A DNA stretch of 64,000 nucleotides from Agelaius tricolor (lineage: Eukaryota > Chordata > Aves > Passeriformes > Icteridae), in NCBI GenBank assembly GCA_023055355.1, contig JALJCS010000051.1, forward strand, positions 2,046,001 to 2,110,000, in the 5' to 3' direction. This document shows, piece after piece, positions 61,901 to 64,000 of the stretch. Made by a program: the position numbers and the translations under genes. A model generated the notes under the pieces. That model worked only from the letters and a program-made list of their open reading frames with translations. It made no database searches and had not been told where the DNA came from. Positions within the stretch are counted from its first letter, which is position 1. Every line of letters starts with the position of its first letter.

Positions 61901-63345
61901 GGAGCTTTGTGTGGATACTCTCTTCACCTGGAACAAAGCAAAGGGGAGTCTTTGCTCAGCTCACTGGCTGATGGAAGCACAAGGAACAGAACAAATCCCA
62001 GGGCACAAAAGAAGGTGTCACAGTTTTTATCTGAATGAGCAGTTCTGTGGATCAGTCCATTTGTCACATCCTGACAGCTCTGTGTGTAGAGTGGTGAGGA
62101 TGGCCTGGGCAGCTCCTTAAACCCCTTGTTTCTGAGTGTGTTTGTAGAGCTTTGGCCCCAAGGTGACAGGATGGACAGTGGGATTGGTCAGTGTGCTCTG
62201 GTGACCCACTCAGATCACTGGGATTTCTGCATCCAAGTCCTTCAGGTGACAGGGTGAGGAGCCCTGTTCAGCCCTGCCTGGCCCAGGGTCTCCCTGGGCA
62301 TCCCACGAGACTCCCATCTCTCCTGATCCCTTGGATCCCTTGTTGCTGACCAGCAAATATGCCTGGGGGCAGGTGGGCAGCAAAAGGAGGCCCAGAGGAA
62401 CAAGTGAAGTGACAGCGCACAGCAGGAGGGGACACAGGTGAGGAAACACAACCAGCCTGGCTCTGCAATATGACAAACCACTCTCAAATGAACACCATGA
62501 AAATCATCATCATCATCTCCCTGTCCAAACCCACAGCCACATCAGTCTTGAAATATTTTCTATTGTTCTGATCTCAAAAACCAAGCTGGCGCATTGCACA
62601 TTAAATAAAAAAGGGACAATAGAAAGATTAAGAAGTACAGAGCAGCTTCTACATTAAGACTGAATGGGATTCCTCAGTCTAGAAATCAAATGGGAGATAG
62701 ATGTGAGAGGTTTGTAACAACATGAACAGCCTGGGAAATGGGCACAGGGAAAAATTGGTCTTGATTTGTCACCAAACAGGAACTTGAGGGCCTGAAAATG
62801 TTATTAGACAGAAACTACATCTATGTGTAAGGGCCACATAGAAAAAGGATGTGTGACAAGCCAGTGGAGAAGCAGCATATGGGACAGAGGTGTGCAAGAA
62901 ATCCATTGCATTGGAGAGAGTCTGATGGAGACCTCACATCCAGCACGGCCCAGGAATCAAATAAAACTTCACCCAGGCATAGCCACATGGTAGTGGAGAA
63001 TCAGGGATCCTCCTTCCTCCACTCAGCAACTCCCAGCAAAACAGGAATCAAAAATCTTCACCCTTTAGACAGGATCCACTTTCTCAAGCCCCTGAACACC
63101 AAGGAGTTTTCAGTTTTCTTTGGGCTAAAGCTGAACAGGGAGGTACCTCTGGAGGGAATGCAGGGGGAGGGACAACAGGGAGCCATGTGGAGAACTGTCC
63201 TGTGCCCTGCAAGGGCCAGCACTCACCTGTGTTGCAGCACAGGGACCCAAAATGTTCCCCGTTGGTCAGCGCATGAAATGTCACTGTCACCTGCATGGTG
63301 TCCCCAGCAGCCAGAGTTCCTGCGGTCGGCACCACGGAGAAAGGA
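37902..63345 (-). CDS. HYDIN: HYDIN copy B, tandem partial duplicate with internal deletion (5' end beyond window)
   Basis: This second HYDIN unit lies directly upstream, in transcription order, of copy A. It holds the counterparts of exons 6-25 (63345 down to 41875), all open and with the same splice borders. It then jumps to three exons (41169, 40855 and 40124 downward) plus a long Lys/Pro/Glu-rich exon (38724 downward) that belong several hundred residues further on in the mammalian protein. The expected exon 26 and what follows are absent. I count 17 amino-acid differences from copy A across exons 6-25. If the last exon is not spliced, the frame stops at 37902-37904. Exons 1-5 and the promoter would be right of 64000. 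It may encode a shortened HYDIN or be a young decaying duplicate; the sequence alone does not decide. Confidence 0.85.
37950..38724 (-). CDS. HYDIN: HYDIN copy B downstream exon 3 (Lys/Pro/Glu repeat exon)
   Basis: The acceptor GCTGAAG at 38725 restores the phase-2 frame of the previous exon. Encodes a Glu/Arg/Lys helix (QKREEEAKALEEEERRKEEE), then about 18 copies of a PEKKETKx-type unit of roughly eight residues. The end, LIQRFQIYESLQQNFSYWNR followed by VQGTVQ, matches the mammalian QRF-IYE-S-Q-YWDRVQG segment. A donor GTGAAG at 37949 would leave phase 0; without it the frame stops at 37902. Confidence 0.85.
38725..39981 (-). other. Copy B intron before the repeat exon
   Basis: About 1.3 kb without recognisable elements. 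Plus-strand frames of up to 216 codons here show no family features. Confidence 0.6.
39982..40124 (-). CDS. HYDIN: HYDIN copy B downstream exon 2
   Basis: Charged helical segment: AKELQREKALQRKAEVDKIA, then LERKLIGRK, ending in phase 2 at a GTGAGT donor. The next exon enters in the matching phase. The acceptor after CCTTGCAG at 40125 is one of several possible, so the start is approximate. Confidence 0.72.
40125..40632 (-). other. Copy B intron between downstream exons 1 and 2
   Basis: About 500 bases. A TATA-like CAAATATAAAAGAGCC near 40315 and the surrounding GC-rich segments might be an LTR remnant, but I cannot place ends. Confidence 0.4.
40633..40855 (-). CDS. HYDIN: HYDIN copy B downstream exon 1
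   Basis: Starts after ACATACAG with ILRMAVGSEYQKSFVMPPRA, then GETLPPEVLQDHE, matching the mammalian LLLPPRNPGEKLPPELYEYF segment. An Ala/Lys/Glu-rich tail follows. The donor is uncertain (GTGAGG at 40632 or GTCAGA at 40644 both leave phase 1, which does not fit the next exon as drawn), so either this end or the next start is misplaced. Confidence 0.7.
41113..41169 (-). CDS. HYDIN: HYDIN copy B junction exon (chimeric)
   Basis: SHSLDFDEQYLEEEK before a GTGAGA donor matches mammalian FYSLEFDQQYLIEEK. The natural 5' part of the exon and its acceptor are gone: at 41160 it is fused to intron-25 sequence of the duplication block. A cryptic acceptor GCTGTGCAG at 41170 would join exon 25 in phase 0 and give a 19-residue exon beginning VPCE. 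Whether it is used is unknown. Confidence 0.7.
41875..42084 (-). CDS. HYDIN: HYDIN copy B exon 25
   Basis: No base difference from copy A seen in the coding part. Ends EINCGLQ in phase 0. In this copy the following exon is the chimeric one at 41113-41169. Confidence 0.93.
42783..42884 (-). CDS. HYDIN: HYDIN copy B exon 24
   Basis: Protein identical to copy A exon 24, same splice borders. The neighbouring introns carry several substitutions. Confidence 0.78.
43368..43530 (-). CDS. HYDIN: HYDIN copy B exon 23
   Basis: Protein identical to copy A exon 23, phase 2 in and phase 0 out. Confidence 0.8.
43571..44036 (-). mobile_element. Solo LTR, avian ERVL-like, in HYDIN intron 22 (copy B)
   Basis: Same insertion as 2929-3394, with a handful of single-base differences. 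No coding sequence. Confidence 0.65.
44334..44650 (-). CDS. HYDIN: HYDIN copy B exon 22
   Basis: Protein identical to copy A exon 22; the nearest difference is in the intron just after the donor. Confidence 0.95.
45139..45279 (-). CDS. HYDIN: HYDIN copy B exon 21
   Basis: Protein identical to copy A exon 21. Confidence 0.9.
46614..46757 (-). CDS. HYDIN: HYDIN copy B exon 20
   Basis: Protein identical to copy A exon 20. Confidence 0.92.
47323..47581 (-). CDS. HYDIN: HYDIN copy B exon 19
   Basis: Two replacements against copy A: Gly to Val in the Ser/Pro loop (GQSG to GQSV) and Ile to Met in the final RIPQ. Confidence 0.93.
48635..48873 (-). CDS. HYDIN: HYDIN copy B exon 18
   Basis: Protein identical to copy A exon 18. 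Confidence 0.95.
50710..50862 (-). CDS. HYDIN: HYDIN copy B exon 17
   Basis: One replacement: FGRIP in copy A is FGSIP here. Confidence 0.93.
51737..51901 (-). CDS. HYDIN: HYDIN copy B exon 16
   Basis: First codon Lys in copy A, Gln here; one silent change further on. Confidence 0.93.
52353..52488 (-). CDS. HYDIN: HYDIN copy B exon 15
   Basis: Protein identical to copy A exon 15, including the weak GTTTGG donor. Confidence 0.87.
52934..53034 (-). CDS. HYDIN: HYDIN copy B exon 14
   Basis: Protein identical to copy A exon 14. Confidence 0.93.
53378..54061 (-). mobile_element. Solo LTR in HYDIN intron 13 (copy B)
   Basis: Same insertion as 12740-13423, nearly identical; the poly(A) signal is conserved. 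No coding sequence. Confidence 0.6.
54489..54721 (-). CDS. HYDIN: HYDIN copy B exon 13
   Basis: Protein identical to copy A exon 13; two silent differences. Confidence 0.93.
55669..55736 (-). CDS. HYDIN: HYDIN copy B exon 12
   Basis: One replacement: SVTGP in copy A is SVTAP here. Confidence 0.92.
57258..57481 (-). CDS. HYDIN: HYDIN copy B exon 11
   Basis: One replacement: EPEQG in copy A is EPERG here. Confidence 0.95.
58649..58767 (-). CDS. HYDIN: HYDIN copy B exon 10
   Basis: One replacement: RGKGQG in copy A is RGEGQG here, the residue mammals also have at this site as I recall. Confidence 0.9.
58870..58977 (+). mobile_element. CR1 LINE 3' fragment (copy B)
   Basis: Partner of 18231-18338 with one or two substitutions. 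Confidence 0.85.
59684..59783 (-). CDS. HYDIN: HYDIN copy B exon 9
   Basis: One replacement: FKPLEA in copy A is FKALEA here. The copy A proline agrees with the mammalian PLEA, so copy B is likely the derived one. Confidence 0.9.
60848..61040 (-). CDS. HYDIN: HYDIN copy B exon 8
   Basis: Two replacements: QCRLL to QCCLL, and ASDNFF to ASDIFF. Frame intact. Confidence 0.9.
61723..61927 (-). CDS. HYDIN: HYDIN copy B exon 7
   Basis: Six replacements relative to copy A: DEQS to GEES at the start, and EEDDYEEK to EEEENKEK near the end; also silent changes. Frame and the GTTGGT donor are kept. Confidence 0.88.
63227..63345 (-). CDS. HYDIN: HYDIN copy B exon 6 (first copy B exon in window)
   Basis: One replacement: GTLGAGD in copy A is GTLAAGD here. 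Upstream exons 1-5 of this copy would lie beyond 64000. Confidence 0.92.
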
Positions 63346-64000
63346 CTGCAACACAAAGAGAGGGATCAGGGCTGGGGGGACACCTGGCCAGGAGATTCCT
63401 GCTGCACTGCAGCTCCCTTGGGCAAGCAGGGAGCAAACCAAGCACAGGCAGCAGAGGACAGAACAGACAGGCTCAGAAACAGCCACTGAGCCACTGCTGA
63501 GGAGATCCAGCCCTCACAAGATCCTGGGGGTAAAATGACCTCAGCTCCCCCATACTCTGCATCCAGCTCTCTGCAATGAGGCTCAAGGGTCCCACTGCCA
63601 GCAATCCCATCAGAGAATGGTTTGTGAAGAGCACAGAGAGGCTTCAGAGCTATCTGCATGCAGAACTTGACACTGACTGCCTCAGGAATTTCTCTTTTCC
63701 TGCTGCCTATAAACCTCATCTCAGGAGATGCAGATGTTAGGGCACTACCTGTCCTGGGATATTACAGCCTAGGAATCAGACAGGGAGAAGGAACTTTTCC
63801 TTGAAGACCAAGGAATAGTTACAGTTGAATTTGCAGTGTGATTCTTTGGTTTATTTTGCCTTGAAAATATCCTGATTTAGCCTAAAAAGGGCACATTTTA
63901 TCAACATTTCAATGAAAGCTGCTCTAAGAAAAGGAGCAGTCAAAACTCTGAAAGAGTGCAAATGCAGATTAGAGCAATAGAGTGACATGGAAACCCAAAA

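Larger units (their letters stand above)
41160..64000. repeat. Tandem duplication block, copy B
   Basis: Direct-orientation partner of 523-23385. It contains the same exons, introns, LTRs and CR1 fragment in the same order. The left border at 41160 is fused to an exon from further downstream in HYDIN. The block is still matching at position 64000, equivalent to 23385. Confidence 0.95.

Noticed and set aside
523..64000. Pure assembly artefact as the explanation of the two copies
   Set aside because: Not excluded, but the copies differ in exon structure at 523/41160 and are joined by sequence with a promoter and unique exons, which a simple duplicated haplotype would not produce. Read depth is the decisive test.

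Overview
The window is vertebrate nuclear DNA, almost certainly from a bird and probably a songbird. It has short GT-AG exons spread through long introns, no bacterial signals, 3' ends of the avian CR1 LINE, and solo LTRs of avian endogenous-retrovirus type. The only protein-coding gene I can support is HYDIN, which encodes the very large ASH-domain (ASPM-SPD-2-Hydin) protein of the central-pair apparatus of motile cilia. It lies entirely on the minus strand, so it reads from high to low coordinates. Gene assignment rests on my memory of the mammalian HYDIN protein; I ran no search.

HYDIN is present twice, head to tail. Copy A (about 34.9 kb down to position 1 and beyond) has a promoter-like block with an RFX-type X-box and a 36-bp CCAAT array, a start codon at 32793, and 26 coding exons in the window (about 1389 codons). 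Splice phases agree at every junction. Copy B (64 kb down to about 37.9 kb) starts in the window at the equivalent of exon 6; its promoter and first five exons would lie to the right of the window. Exons 6-25 of both copies sit in a tandem duplication, 523-23385 versus 41160-64000, about 99% identical by eye. It still runs at the right window edge, so its full length is unknown.

The copies differ at the low-coordinate end of the block. Copy A goes from exon 25 to the expected exon 26 (245-373). Copy B breaks at 41160 in intron 25 and is joined to the middle of an exon that in mammalian HYDIN lies several hundred residues further on. Two more downstream exons follow, including one with an expanded Lys/Pro/Glu repeat. 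Copy B then runs into an in-frame stop at 37902 and a possible poly(A) signal. It is therefore a 5' partial, internally deleted duplicate, yet every exon seen is open, and a cryptic acceptor at the junction would keep the frame.

Layout: 1-522 copy A exon 26 and flanking intron; 523-23385 duplication block, copy A exons 25-6; 23386-32838 copy A exons 5-1, with a pentamer microsatellite and an LTR; 32839-34530 CR1 and LTR repeats; 34533-34860 promoter-like block; 34998-37900 CR1 fragment, LTR-like DNA and a CpG-rich patch; 37902-41159 downstream exons of copy B; 41160-64000 duplication block, copy B exons 25-6.
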